A DNA stretch of 64,000 bases from Flavobacteriaceae bacterium GF1 (GTDB lineage Bacteria > Bacteroidota > Bacteroidia > Flavobacteriales > Flavobacteriaceae), in NCBI GenBank assembly GCA_009797885.1, contig WNKP01000005.1, positions 248,001 through 312,000 on the forward strand. The letters run 5' to 3'. Shown one piece after another: positions 46,604 through 55,101 of the stretch (its first letter is position 1; every line of letters starts with the position of its first letter). The notes beneath the pieces were generated by a model. That model was not told where the DNA came from, did no database searches, and was given only the letters and a program-made list of their open reading frames with translations. The position numbers and the translations under genes are program-made.

Positions 46604-47146
46604 TTATTCTTCTTTGTTAACTTTTTCCAAATCTTTGGGAAGGTTCATTTTATTGACCAGTGAACCAATTTTGGTCAAATCAATATCCCCTGTCATGGTA
46701 ACAAGAACAGTTTCAAAATTGGCATGTTCCGTCTTTTTGTCCATACCCGTCACCAACATCACCATTTCACTCACATGGTCACTGTCCTTTCCTTCCTTAA
46801 CATAAAAGTCTACATTGGAATCGTCATCCCTTACCTTCATTAAGCTTTCCAATTTTGATGTTTTGATATATCCTTTTGCGGTGGATTTCATCATGTTTGA
46901 CGCATCATGATCTTCGGAAACAAATACCTTGATATTGGTAATGCTTTTGGCCAATTCAATGAATTCCTGTGTTTCCTTATCCTTGTCATCGGCGGACATA
47001 CTGGCCACTATGCCCAACATTCCTTTACTTATGGTCACTGTTCCGATTTTGTCCGAATCCTCCAATTTGTCAAATACGGATTGGCCTATGGCCATAACCG
47101 GTACAAGAAAGAGGAAGACCACTATTGTTCTGATTGTATTTTTCAT
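46604..47146 (-). CDS. DUF4252 family secreted protein
   Basis: 180 residues. Signal peptide ending about PVMAIGQ, mature start SVFDKLEDSDKIGTVTISKG. It is clearly paralogous to the gene at 47242, sharing the DSDHVSE motif and the C-terminal GDIDLTKI/NKMNLPKDLE pattern. DUF4252 proteins occur in Bacteroidota beside ECF sigma factors; function unknown. Confidence 0.87.
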   Translation of the reverse strand: MKNTIRTIVVFLFLVPVMAIGQSVFDKLEDSDKIGTVTISKGMLGIVASMSADDKDKETQEFIELAKSITNIKVFVSEDHDASNMMKSTAKGYIKTSKLESLMKVRDDDSNVDFYVKEGKDSDHVSEMVMLVTGMDKKTEHANFETVLVTMTGDIDLTKIGSLVNKMNLPKDLEKVNKEE

Positions 47147-47204
47147 GTTCTTTTAATGATTGATGCCCTTGGACTTTGCCTAGGGCAAATTTTAAGAAAA
47201 CGGA

Positions 47205-47227
47205 TTGGTAGCAATTCCCACTACCAA
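47205..47227 (-). other. Intergenic hairpin between two DUF4252 genes
   Basis: TTGGTAG / CTACCAA with a nine-base loop, extended by flanking GG/CC pairs. No T tract follows, so it could be an mRNA-stabilising or attenuating hairpin. Confidence 0.4.
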
Positions 47228-47241
47228 CCCGGTGTTTCTAA

Positions 47242-47784
47242 TTATTCTCCTTTTTTACCTGCTTTGTTCAACTCTTCCGGAAGGTTCATTTTTTTGGTCA
47301 GGGAACTGATTTTGTTCAAATCAATATTTCCGGTCAATGACAACAGTACCGTTTCAAACCGCCTGCCATCGGCTTCAACTTCTTTGAGTCCGGTAACAAA
47401 CATCAACAATTCACTGACATGGTCGCTGTCCCTACCTTCTTTGATATAAAACTTCACATTGGCATCTTTGTCCTTAACACGCATCAATTCAGTTAGGGAA
47501 GCTGATTTTAGATACTTGCCCACGGAAGCTTTCATATCGGCACCAATGGACTCATTATCCGTTGTAAATACTTTTAGGCTATTGACGCTTGTAGCAATAT
47601 CCATAAAGTCCTGGGCGTCTGGATCATCGACCTCAATATCCATTTTGGCCAACAATTCAAAAGCTTTCTTGGAAACGACCACGGAGGTCACGTCATCCAA
47701 ATCCTCATACTTGTCAAATAAAGATTGGGAAAAACCGGCAACCGGTATCACGGCAATCAATACGATTAAAATATACTTCTTCAT
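47242..47784 (-). CDS. DUF4252 family secreted protein
   Basis: 180 residues. Signal peptide ending about VIPVAGFSQ, mature start SLFDKYEDLDDVTSVVVSKK. Same length and layout as the gene at 46604; tandem duplicates. It follows the anti-sigma-position gene by 18 bases. Confidence 0.87.
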   Translation of the reverse strand: MKKYILIVLIAVIPVAGFSQSLFDKYEDLDDVTSVVVSKKAFELLAKMDIEVDDPDAQDFMDIATSVNSLKVFTTDNESIGADMKASVGKYLKSASLTELMRVKDKDANVKFYIKEGRDSDHVSELLMFVTGLKEVEADGRRFETVLLSLTGNIDLNKISSLTKKMNLPEELNKAGKKGE

Positions 47785-47802
47785 TTTTTCACTTTTTAAT
47801 TT

Positions 47803-48240
47803 CTATTTTTCATTGAACACTTTTGATCTTGCAACTTCAAACTCATTTAAATAGGCCATCTTTTGGGTTCCTTTTCCAAAATTCTCGGCCAATAGGTTCA
47901 AAGCCTTCTTTGTTTCCTCATAGGCAAGTTCTGCCTCCTTTTTATCTTGGTATGCCTGATATTGGTCAGGACCAAAATAGATGCCAAAAGCCAGTACAAC
48001 TGCCGCTGCAGCGGAAATCCACCCATAGTTGATCTTCTTTCTGGTGTTTAGTGGAACCTGCTTGGTAAATTGTTCTTTCTTGGCAACGGAAAAGTAATTG
48101 AACATGGGCCTGTATTGTTCCAGGTGCGGTGCAACCGCCTTTTGGGCAAAATAGTTCCCAAGTTCCTTCTCTTCAGCAACCGTAGTGTTCGCTTCAAAGT
48201 ACTTCTCCAAAAGCTTTTCTATGTAGTTATCCAATTCCAT
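47803..48240 (-). CDS. Membrane protein in anti-sigma factor position
   Basis: 145 residues. A cytoplasmic N-terminal segment (about 1-70), one membrane helix (YGWISAAAAVVLAFGIYFG, about 72-90) and a periplasmic tail of about 50 residues. The N-terminal pattern LDNYIEKLLEKYFEANTTVAEEKEL resembles the small zinc-free anti-sigma N-termini of Bacteroidota. It overlaps the sigma gene by 14 bases. Anti-sigma role is inferred from topology and position. Confidence 0.72.
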   Translation of the reverse strand: MELDNYIEKLLEKYFEANTTVAEEKELGNYFAQKAVAPHLEQYRPMFNYFSVAKKEQFTKQVPLNTRKKINYGWISAAAAVVLAFGIYFGPDQYQAYQDKKEAELAYEETKKALNLLAENFGKGTQKMAYLNEFEVARSKVFNEK

Positions 48241-48736
48241 AACTATGTTTTTGTTGTAATTTTTCCCTAACTGTTTTTCTTGCCCTTGAAAGGGTCACCC
48301 TCACCGCCGTTGGTTTCATATCCAACATCTGGGCTATCTCATCATAATCATAATCCTCCACGTCCCGCAATTGTAAAACCATTTTTTGTTGCTCTGGTAG
48401 TTCCTCCATTATCCGTTCTACCCATCCCACACTATCCTCAGCTTCCAATTGTCGCTGTACGGAAACCGTTTCGTCCTTGTAATTACTGTGGACCAATTTC
48501 AAGTTTCCCGCTTGTTTGGATTTTAATCGGTCCAAACAAAAATTCTTCGTCATGGTCATCGCAAAAGCCTCTACACTTTTGTATTGGCCCATGGATTCAT
48601 TTTTGGACCAAAGCTTTAGCAATATTTCCTGAGTAGCATCCTCGGCCTCTTCCCGTGAAACCAATAATCGTTTGGCCATGCGGTAAAGCTTATCCTTAAA
48701 AGGCGTAACCAGTGCTATAAACTCTTTTTGTTGCAT
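48227..48736 (-). CDS. ECF-type RNA polymerase sigma factor
   Basis: 169 residues. Sigma region 2 with YRMAKRLLVSREEAEDATQEILLKLW (two parts) and region 4 with LPEQQKMVLQLRDVEDYDYDEIA followed by the helix-turn-helix PTAVRVTLSRARKTVREKL. It heads a leftward operon with an anti-sigma-position gene and DUF4252 genes, and an ECF-type promoter lies upstream, so it probably controls its own operon. Confidence 0.93.
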   Translation of the reverse strand: MQQKEFIALVTPFKDKLYRMAKRLLVSREEAEDATQEILLKLWSKNESMGQYKSVEAFAMTMTKNFCLDRLKSKQAGNLKLVHSNYKDETVSVQRQLEAEDSVGWVERIMEELPEQQKMVLQLRDVEDYDYDEIAQMLDMKPTAVRVTLSRARKTVREKLQQKHSYGIG

Positions 48737-48784
48737 TTGGTGGTTTCGTGTTTTGTATATCTTGTTATCGACTTACACCTTCAT

Positions 48785-48809
48785 GACGACATACAACGAA
48801 TTTTGTTAC
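48785..48809 (-). promoter_or_regulatory. ECF-type promoter of the sigma operon
   Basis: On the minus strand GTAAC (48805-48809), 16-base spacer, CGTC (48785-48788). This has the form of ECF promoters (AAC in the -35, CGTC-like -10) and differs from the TAnnTTTG promoters of the rest of the window. It predicts a leader of about 40 bases and autoregulation. Confidence 0.55.
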
Positions 48810-48875
48810 AAATTCATTTCTATTTTAATTGAATGTAAGTATTTTAGGGTTTTTGAAACTAAGATTGTTATAGAA

Positions 48876-48917
48876 TACCACCGGGAATTCGCAAAGCTGG
48901 AACGATTCTTGGTGGTA
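48876..48917 (+). other. Inverted repeat upstream of the first S41 gene
   Basis: TACCACC (48876-48882) and GGTGGTA (48911-48917) can pair, with further partial pairing inside. It ends 19 bases before the ATG at 48937 and would lie in the mRNA leader. Could be a regulatory hairpin. Confidence 0.4.
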
Positions 48918-48936
48918 CAATGAAAATTTAATTGCT

Positions 48937-50484
48937 ATGAGAAACCTATTTATTCCACTGACCCTTTTGTGTTTTTTTCTGACTTCATGTTCCAACGATG
49001 ATGATACGCCCGAAATGGAACAGCAACCACCACCAGAGGAGGAAATTGTGGAATTGCAAAGTGAAATCAATGAATTTATTTGGAGCGCAATGAATACATG
49101 GTATTTATGGCAGGACGAGGTCAATGACCTGGCGGACGACCGATTCGCCGATACCAATGCGTTCTATACCTATTTAAATGGCTTTAATTCCCCAGAGGGA
49201 TTGCATAGTGCCATTTTATCACCCAAAGACAGATTTAGTGTCATTGTAAGTGATTATGATGTTTTGTTCAATTCATTTTCCGGGGTCGCCACCACAAATG
49301 GGGTGGAATTTGTATTGACAAGACCACCTGAGGGAGGAACTGCCGTTGTTGGAGTGGTACGGTACGTAATCAACGGTTCTGATGCGGAAACCAAAGGGGT
49401 TCAACGCGGGGATGTCTTTTATGCCATAAACGGTACTGCCCTTTTTGCTGAAACGGATGCTTCGGGACGGATCACCAACAGTAATCTTGATCTGCTCGAT
49501 CCCACCACATATACCCTGAATTTTGCGACCATTGACAATGATACGACCACACCAAATGGGGTAAATATTGAGTTGACCAAAACACAGCTTGTGGAAAACC
49601 CCGTACATATAGCCAAAACCCTGGATGTCGGTGCCCACAAAATTGGATATGTAATGTACAACAGCTTTACCGGTGATTTTGATGATGAACTGAACGCTGC
49701 TTTTGGACAATTACAGAGTGAAAACATAACGGATTTGGTATTGGATTTACGGTACAATCCGGGCGGTTCGGTACGATCGGCAATTCGATTGTCCAGTATG
49801 ATCACGGGACAGTTCACCGGGCAGCTTTTTTCAAGACAGCGATGGAATCAAAAATGGAATAATCTCCTGGGCGGTGAAGATAGTTTTGTAGATACTATAG
49901 TTATAGGTGATGGCGATGATGAAACTACAATTCCAATCAATAGTCTCAATTTAAGTCGTGTTTACATCATAACCACGGACGATAGTGCCTCTGCAAGTGA
50001 ATTGGTCATAAATAGTTTGGATCCATATATTACTGTTGTCCATATTGGGGACACCACCTTTGGAAAAAATGAGTTTTCGGTGACCCTGGTGGACAATCCC
50101 AATCAAGAAGTGGGTCTTACCAATGGAGAATCCATTCCATTTCCATATATCTTCAATGGAGATCAAACTTTGAATGGCGCGGATCCAGATCATAGATATG
50201 CCCTGCAACCTTTGGTAGGTACCAATGAAAATGCCGTAGGGTTCAGTGATTTCACCAGTGGCCTGGAACCGGACATTGTAGTATTGGAATCCTTGGGCAA
50301 TTTAGGATTACTGGGCGAGCCGGATGAACCCTTACTGGCCAGGGCCATTGAGGAAATTACGGGACCGGTTGCCAAGGGTAGGGCTTTGGAAGCACCGTCC
50401 CATATGCAAATCCGTACCATTTCCAGTTCCAATAGGTTAAATCCTCTAAAAGGGGGAACGATCTATGATGTATTTTCGAATTAA
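48937..50484 (+). CDS. S41 family serine protease lipoprotein (C-terminal processing type)
   Basis: 515 residues. Lipobox FFLTSC followed by SNDDDT, an acidic tail typical of surface-exported lipoproteins in Bacteroidota. A PDZ-like region (about 110-180, GDVFYAINGTALF) precedes the S41 domain with DLVLDLRYNPGGSVRSA, the Ser in SASASELVINSLDPY (about 350-365) and the Lys in TTFGKNEFS, the Ser-Lys dyad. Probably cuts envelope or extracellular proteins. Tandem with a paralogue six bases downstream and divergent from the sigma operon. Confidence 0.9.
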   Translation: MRNLFIPLTLLCFFLTSCSNDDDTPEMEQQPPPEEEIVELQSEINEFIWSAMNTWYLWQDEVNDLADDRFADTNAFYTYLNGFNSPEGLHSAILSPKDRFSVIVSDYDVLFNSFSGVATTNGVEFVLTRPPEGGTAVVGVVRYVINGSDAETKGVQRGDVFYAINGTALFAETDASGRITNSNLDLLDPTTYTLNFATIDNDTTTPNGVNIELTKTQLVENPVHIAKTLDVGAHKIGYVMYNSFTGDFDDELNAAFGQLQSENITDLVLDLRYNPGGSVRSAIRLSSMITGQFTGQLFSRQRWNQKWNNLLGGEDSFVDTIVIGDGDDETTIPINSLNLSRVYIITTDDSASASELVINSLDPYITVVHIGDTTFGKNEFSVTLVDNPNQEVGLTNGESIPFPYIFNGDQTLNGADPDHRYALQPLVGTNENAVGFSDFTSGLEPDIVVLESLGNLGLLGEPDEPLLARAIEEITGPVAKGRALEAPSHMQIRTISSSNRLNPLKGGTIYDVFSN

Positions 50485-50490
50485 TACCCT

Positions 50491-51993
50491 ATGGAATATT
50501 TGTACCGTTTACTGACAAAGAAGTTGTGGCAAGGCAAAATAGTGCTGCTAGGCAGTATGGCCCTTGTCCTCCTTTCTTGCAGTGATGACGATGACGGAGG
50601 CCCGAACCCGATTTCAAATGATGTCACGGTACAAGACTTTATGTGGAAGGCGATGAATGAGTGGTACTTTTGGCAAGCGGACGTTCTAGATTTAGCGGAT
50701 GAACGGTTTGCCAATGATCAGGAATACACCGAGTTTTTGCAGGCTACCCCAAATCCTGAGGATTTTATACGAAGCCTCCTGTTTGCTGAAGACCGATTTA
50801 CTTTTTTTAATGAGGATTTTGAAGTACTGCTTAACTCCCTATCGGGAGTGAGCAAAAGCAATGGATTGCAGTTCTTTATTATTGACCTAACGGAAGATGA
50901 TACCAACAATGTATTTGGATTTGTACGAAATGTTGTCCCAGGGTCTACTGCAGCGGAGGCAGGGCTTAAAAGAGGGGATATTTTTTATGGGGTTGATGGA
51001 CAGGTGCTGACACCCGATAATTTTGGGGATTTATTGTTTGGTGAGAATGATACCTATACCTTAAATATGGGTGAGGCGGATATCGCCAATAGGTTGGTAA
51101 ACCAAACCGAAAATGAAATCACCTTGACGAAAATTGAAGATTTCTTGGAACCTCCTATTCGGGAAGCGAGAACCCTTGACATGAATGGCCAAAAAATCGG
51201 ATACCTGATGTACCAACGCTTTAATAGGGACTTCAATGATGAGCTAAATGAGGTATTCGGACAATTTGTGGCGAATGGTGTTACGGATCTGGTTTTGGAT
51301 ATGCGTTACAATCCCGGTGGCTCGGTAAACACCTCACGCCTTTTGGCGAGTATGATTTACGGTCCAAATACAAATGACCTCTATATCCGGCAACGCTGGA
51401 ACGATAAACAACAATCACGTTTTTCGAATCAGCAACTGGAAGATTATTTTGCCAATGAAGTACGATCCGGTGTAGCGCTCAATTCCCTAAACCTCAATAG
51501 GGTGTTTGTCTTGGCTACCAATCGATCGGCTTCGGCAAGTGAATTGCTCATGAATGGTCTGGACCCTTACGTTGAGGTCATTCATATTGGCACAACAACG
51601 ACTGGAAAAAATGAATTCTCCATCTCTTTGGTGGATGATCCCACGGGGGTAAATGGTCCCTACACCTATGGGGATGGAAGAAGGGAAAACCGGATCAATC
51701 CCGACAACAGATGGATCATACAGCCATTGGTGGGGAGAAATGAAAATTCGGTTGGCTTTTTGGACTATACGGCTGGTTTTGCCCCGGATGTTGAGCTTAG
51801 GGAAGACGTATTCAATCTGGGAGAATTGGGTGATGTCAATGAGCCCTTATTGGCAAGAGCATTGGAGGAAATCACAGGGGTTTCCAGCAAACAGGCCCAA
51901 AAGTCCAGTTTTGGGGAACCTGCGCCTTATAGGGATTTTAAAACACCGGTTAGGGAATTTATGATTCTGGACAAACCCTTGGATTTGAATTAA
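50491..51993 (+). CDS. S41 family serine protease lipoprotein, tandem paralogue
   Basis: 500 residues. Longer basic N-region, then lipobox LVLLSC followed by SDDDDGG. Same order as its neighbour: N-terminal helical segment with MWKAMNEWYFWQADVLDLAD, PDZ-like region, S41 domain with DLVLDMRYNPGGSVNTS, SASASELLMNGLDPY and TTTGKNEFS. Both copies keep the catalytic Ser and Lys. The two genes are co-transcribed and clearly arose by duplication, but have diverged strongly outside the catalytic blocks. Confidence 0.9.
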   Translation: MEYLYRLLTKKLWQGKIVLLGSMALVLLSCSDDDDGGPNPISNDVTVQDFMWKAMNEWYFWQADVLDLADERFANDQEYTEFLQATPNPEDFIRSLLFAEDRFTFFNEDFEVLLNSLSGVSKSNGLQFFIIDLTEDDTNNVFGFVRNVVPGSTAAEAGLKRGDIFYGVDGQVLTPDNFGDLLFGENDTYTLNMGEADIANRLVNQTENEITLTKIEDFLEPPIREARTLDMNGQKIGYLMYQRFNRDFNDELNEVFGQFVANGVTDLVLDMRYNPGGSVNTSRLLASMIYGPNTNDLYIRQRWNDKQQSRFSNQQLEDYFANEVRSGVALNSLNLNRVFVLATNRSASASELLMNGLDPYVEVIHIGTTTTGKNEFSISLVDDPTGVNGPYTYGDGRRENRINPDNRWIIQPLVGRNENSVGFLDYTAGFAPDVELREDVFNLGELGDVNEPLLARALEEITGVSSKQAQKSSFGEPAPYRDFKTPVREFMILDKPLDLN

Positions 51994-51997
51994 TACG

Positions 51998-52023
51998 AGG
52001 GCAAACAACATGGGTTGTTTCCC
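51998..52023. terminator. Possible hairpin terminator between convergent genes
   Basis: AAACAAC / GTTGTTT (52003-52009, 52014-52020) with flanking GGG/CCC pairs. No T tract on either side, so factor-dependent or weak. Confidence 0.35.
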
Positions 52024-52028
52024 GTACC

Positions 52029-52742
52029 TCAACCCTTCAACCGCAAATCGCAGTACCAAAACCCATATTCGGAACCATCTGCATTTTGTCCTGTTTGGGG
52101 AGCGGGATAGGTTTTATATACGATATCACCCTGGGTAAAGGCAATCGGCCATTGAAACAATGGGCCGTCAAAACAAAAGGTGTGAAACTCACCATTTTCC
52201 CCGCAGGGATCTACATTTGAGGGCAGGTCATCCAAAAACGACTGGTCGATCAACCGGCCACAAAAGGATTTGTCCAATACCTGGGCGTTTACACAAATGA
52301 CTATTGCCTTCAACCCTAAGCCAATAAAATCCAAAAGTAATTGTCGGGTATCCTTTTTCCAAAGTGGAAAAACCGCCTTAAATCCCAAGGGATGTAACAT
52401 CTGTTCCCTATAGGCCTTTAAATCCTCCAAAAAAATATCCCCAAAATAAGAATTGGCATAGCCTTGGTTTTGGAGCAATGTGAGGCGTTCCCGCATCGTA
52501 GCTCCATAAACTTCCATAGAAGGGCTTTCCGGTAGCTCAATGATCTCCAACGGAATACTAAGGGATGCAGCCTGTGCCTCCAGTAAACTTCTATGGAGAC
52601 CGTGCATGGATACCCTTTGATATTCTTTACTGATAGTGGTTACCAGCAGGTCAACTTCTTTACCTTCCTTTTGAACCATATGCAGTGCCATGGCCGCATC
52701 CTTGCCACTGCTCCAATTAAAAAATGCTTTTCCCTTATCCAT
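52029..52742 (-). CDS. DUF71/Dph6-family PP-loop ATPase, probable B12 salvage type
   Basis: 237 residues. PP-loop SSGKDAAMALH near the N-terminus and the family C-terminal block GENGEFHTFCFDGPLF. In eukaryotes and archaea the family amidates diphthine; bacteria have no diphthamide, so that role is excluded. A bacterial subgroup was proposed by comparative genomics to act in B12 salvage, and here the gene overlaps by eight bases a BtuF-like gene in a B12 locus, which fits. Biochemical reaction unknown; an amide-forming ATPase acting on a corrinoid side chain is a reasonable inference. Confidence 0.85.
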   Translation of the reverse strand: MDKGKAFFNWSSGKDAAMALHMVQKEGKEVDLLVTTISKEYQRVSMHGLHRSLLEAQAASLSIPLEIIELPESPSMEVYGATMRERLTLLQNQGYANSYFGDIFLEDLKAYREQMLHPLGFKAVFPLWKKDTRQLLLDFIGLGLKAIVICVNAQVLDKSFCGRLIDQSFLDDLPSNVDPCGENGEFHTFCFDGPLFQWPIAFTQGDIVYKTYPAPQTGQNADGSEYGFWYCDLRLKG

Positions 52743-53532
52743 ATTTTTCTTTCCAATCCAACAGGAGTTTATGTACGAGCGGCAAACCGTCCAGCAGGGT
52801 AGCAGGACCGGGTTGCAGGATGATTTCGGATTTTATTTCATGGATGGAATCGGTTTTTAGGGCGTTGATGTGCTCCCATCCCTCGCGCGTTATCATTTTG
52901 TCCTTTTTAAACATTTTACCACACCAGGAGGCCAGTATCACATCAGGATTCCGGTCAATTACCATACTGTGGTTGGCCAGGATACGATTCTTTGCCAATG
53001 ACGCCTGTCTATCTTTAAAAACATCGGTCCCACCAGCAATTTCAATGATTTCACTTACCCATTGGATCCCTGTTATCAGGGGATCATACCATTCTTCAAA
53101 GTATACCCTGGGTTTTTTGGTCCAGCTTTTGGTTTTCTGTTTCATCTGAAGGATATCGTCCTCAATTCTTCGTACCAAATCCAAAGCGGCATCTTTTTTA
53201 TCCACCAAGGCTCCCAACTGCACCATCATTTGTAATATCCCTTGAATACTTCTATGATTGTTGACCCAAACCGTGATGCCCTGGGCAATTAATTCTTTGG
53301 CAATGGTAGCTTGAATATCGGAAAAGCCAATAACCAAATCGGGTCGTAACGCCAAGATATCGTCTGTTTTAGCCTCTAAAAATGTGGAGACCTTGGGTTT
53401 TTCCTTTCTGGCCCTTTTTGGTCTGACCGTAAAACCGGATATCCCAACAATCCGTGCTTCTTCGCCCAGTAGATATAGGGTTTCCGTAGTTTCTTCCGTA
53501 AGGCATACAATACGTTTGGGGCTATAATCCAT
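52735..53532 (-). CDS. BtuF-like cobalamin-binding protein without signal peptide
   Basis: 265 residues. Periplasmic-binding fold of the BtuF/FecB type: RIVCLTEETTETLYLLGE, VGISGFTVRP, LALRPDLVIGFSD, and PDVILASWCGKMF. It starts MDYSPKRIVCLT with no hydrophobic N-terminus, so it should remain in the cytoplasm, unlike the lipoprotein BtuF encoded at 57255. No ABC permease is adjacent. It precedes and overlaps the DUF71 gene, and the two probably work together on corrinoids inside the cell. Alternative: a secreted protein whose start I have misplaced; no upstream in-frame start with a signal sequence is visible. Confidence 0.82.
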   Translation of the reverse strand: MDYSPKRIVCLTEETTETLYLLGEEARIVGISGFTVRPKRARKEKPKVSTFLEAKTDDILALRPDLVIGFSDIQATIAKELIAQGITVWVNNHRSIQGILQMMVQLGALVDKKDAALDLVRRIEDDILQMKQKTKSWTKKPRVYFEEWYDPLITGIQWVSEIIEIAGGTDVFKDRQASLAKNRILANHSMVIDRNPDVILASWCGKMFKKDKMITREGWEHINALKTDSIHEIKSEIILQPGPATLLDGLPLVHKLLLDWKEKYG

Positions 53533-53624
53533 CTCATTGCTAAGTTAGTATAGATACTTTTGGGAATATTACCATATAAGTGGGTAATTACCGATGACAT
53601 TGGGCAAAAGGAGTGTCATCTATT

Positions 53625-53659
53625 AAAAAAGGTGGAATACAATACCATTGTAAACCACC
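53625..53659 (-). terminator. Terminator of the btuB-btuG operon
   Basis: On the minus strand GGTGG...CCACC (53655-53659, 53631-53635) enclosing an inner ACAAT/ATTGT pair, followed by six T residues. It separates the riboswitch-controlled operon from the BtuF-like/DUF71 pair. Confidence 0.8.
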
Positions 53660-53681
53660 CTCTTTTTTATAGTATAATGGT

Positions 53682-55100
53682 TTATCGCTCTGCCGTACCG
53701 TTAAAATAGACCTCCCCAGGGTTAAGGTCTACCTCCAACGAAGTTAAACGTGAATTATCCGAAAGGTCATAAACATCCAGCGAACCTGGACTTCTGAAGT
53801 CCTTTGCGTCCACACCATACAACCTTCCATCATTTACCGTCATATCGTAAAAGGAAACACCTTCAATCTCCGGAGATGAGGGTAAAGCAGTGTCTGAAAC
53901 ATTGAATTCAAACACGTTCCCACCCAAATAATAGTACAGCGCGTCCCCATCTATTGAAAGATAATTGGGATGCTCCGTTTGGGCAAATTCAAAAGTGGCC
54001 TCTACCGTATTGGTTGCTATATTAATTCTATCCAACTGGCCAGCGGTCTCATTTCCTGTAAATGCGGGATTTCCCCCAGAAAGCACCCATAAATTGTCAT
54101 TCGCATCCAGTTGTAACGTATTGGGTCGATTTGCAACCGGGATGGTTGTGGTAACCATATTGGTCGTTGCATCAATAACCGTAATAATGTTATTTTGGCC
54201 AAAGCCTCCTTGCATGGACACATATATGGTATTATCCTTTACAATTAAGCGTTCCGGGCCTTCCGCTACGGAAATCCTGCTCTCTACCGTATTGTTCTCT
54301 AGATTTACCACGGCCACAAAATCATCATTGGGATTTAATCCATCACCCCAATTCGTCACATAGCCTGTGCCATTGACAATAGCCATATAACGTGGATTTA
54401 AAAAGTCATCTTCATCGGCTCCCCCTATGGTAGCCACCGATTCAAACGTATAGCGATTGACAACTTCCACTTTTTGCGAATTATTCACTACGATATAGCC
54501 CAAATCTCCGTTGAAGGCCATACTTTGGGCGGTATCGCCCCAGGCATCCACCTCGTTTACCGATTTGAATATCCCGTTCTCCACAGTGCTCAAATCAGCC
54601 GTAACAAAGGACATGGATGAATCACCACGGCCAAAACCACCTTCATGAAGCACTAAAATCCCATTTTCAAAAGGAAAAGAATCATTGTCCGTAAGGGTTA
54701 TCGTAATGGAATTGGATGGTCCTATAAAATCTGTTGCGCCGTTTACGGCCGTTAAGGTCAGGATAATTTCTTCACTGGGTTCAACGGCATCGTCATCTAT
54801 GATTACAAGGTTTTGGGTAACGGTACGCTGACCAGCACCTAGCACCAAACTTCCGGATAGGGCCTCGTAATCCTCCCCTGCGGTAGCAGTTCCCGAAACT
54901 TCGTAGGTTAGTGTTACATCGGTGGTAAACGCATCGGTTGTAGTAAATGATACCGCAATGGTACCGTCACCTTCCGAAAAGGTATCTTGGGTCACGGAGA
55001 CATTTATCCCCGGTAATACGGGTTGATCGTCATCATCGCTACAGCTGGTAAAAAACAGCCCTGTTAGGGCAACCATCAAAAAAAATCGGTTTTTTCTCAT
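53682..55100 (-). CDS. BtuG-like surface lipoprotein with Calx-beta domain and beta-propeller
   Basis: 472 residues. Lipobox FFTSC followed by SDDDDQP, the acidic tail of surface lipoproteins. Residues about 30-140 form a Calx-beta-like domain (GTATAGEDYEALSGSLVLGAG, VEPSEEIILTLTAV). Residues about 148-472 form a DUF5074/YncE-like beta-propeller with repeated blades (NGILVLHEGGFGRGDSSM, NSQKVEVVNRYTFESVATI, NTIYVSMQGGFGQNNII). In Bacteroides, BtuG, a propeller of this family, binds B12 very tightly on the cell surface and caps BtuB. Here it is encoded directly after btuB under the same riboswitch, so the same role is likely. The Calx-beta part is an addition. Confidence 0.88.
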   Translation of the reverse strand: MRKNRFFLMVALTGLFFTSCSDDDDQPVLPGINVSVTQDTFSEGDGTIAVSFTTTDAFTTDVTLTYEVSGTATAGEDYEALSGSLVLGAGQRTVTQNLVIIDDDAVEPSEEIILTLTAVNGATDFIGPSNSITITLTDNDSFPFENGILVLHEGGFGRGDSSMSFVTADLSTVENGIFKSVNEVDAWGDTAQSMAFNGDLGYIVVNNSQKVEVVNRYTFESVATIGGADEDDFLNPRYMAIVNGTGYVTNWGDGLNPNDDFVAVVNLENNTVESRISVAEGPERLIVKDNTIYVSMQGGFGQNNIITVIDATTNMVTTTIPVANRPNTLQLDANDNLWVLSGGNPAFTGNETAGQLDRINIATNTVEATFEFAQTEHPNYLSIDGDALYYYLGGNVFEFNVSDTALPSSPEIEGVSFYDMTVNDGRLYGVDAKDFRSPGSLDVYDLSDNSRLTSLEVDLNPGEVYFNGTAER

Positions 55101-55101
55101 T

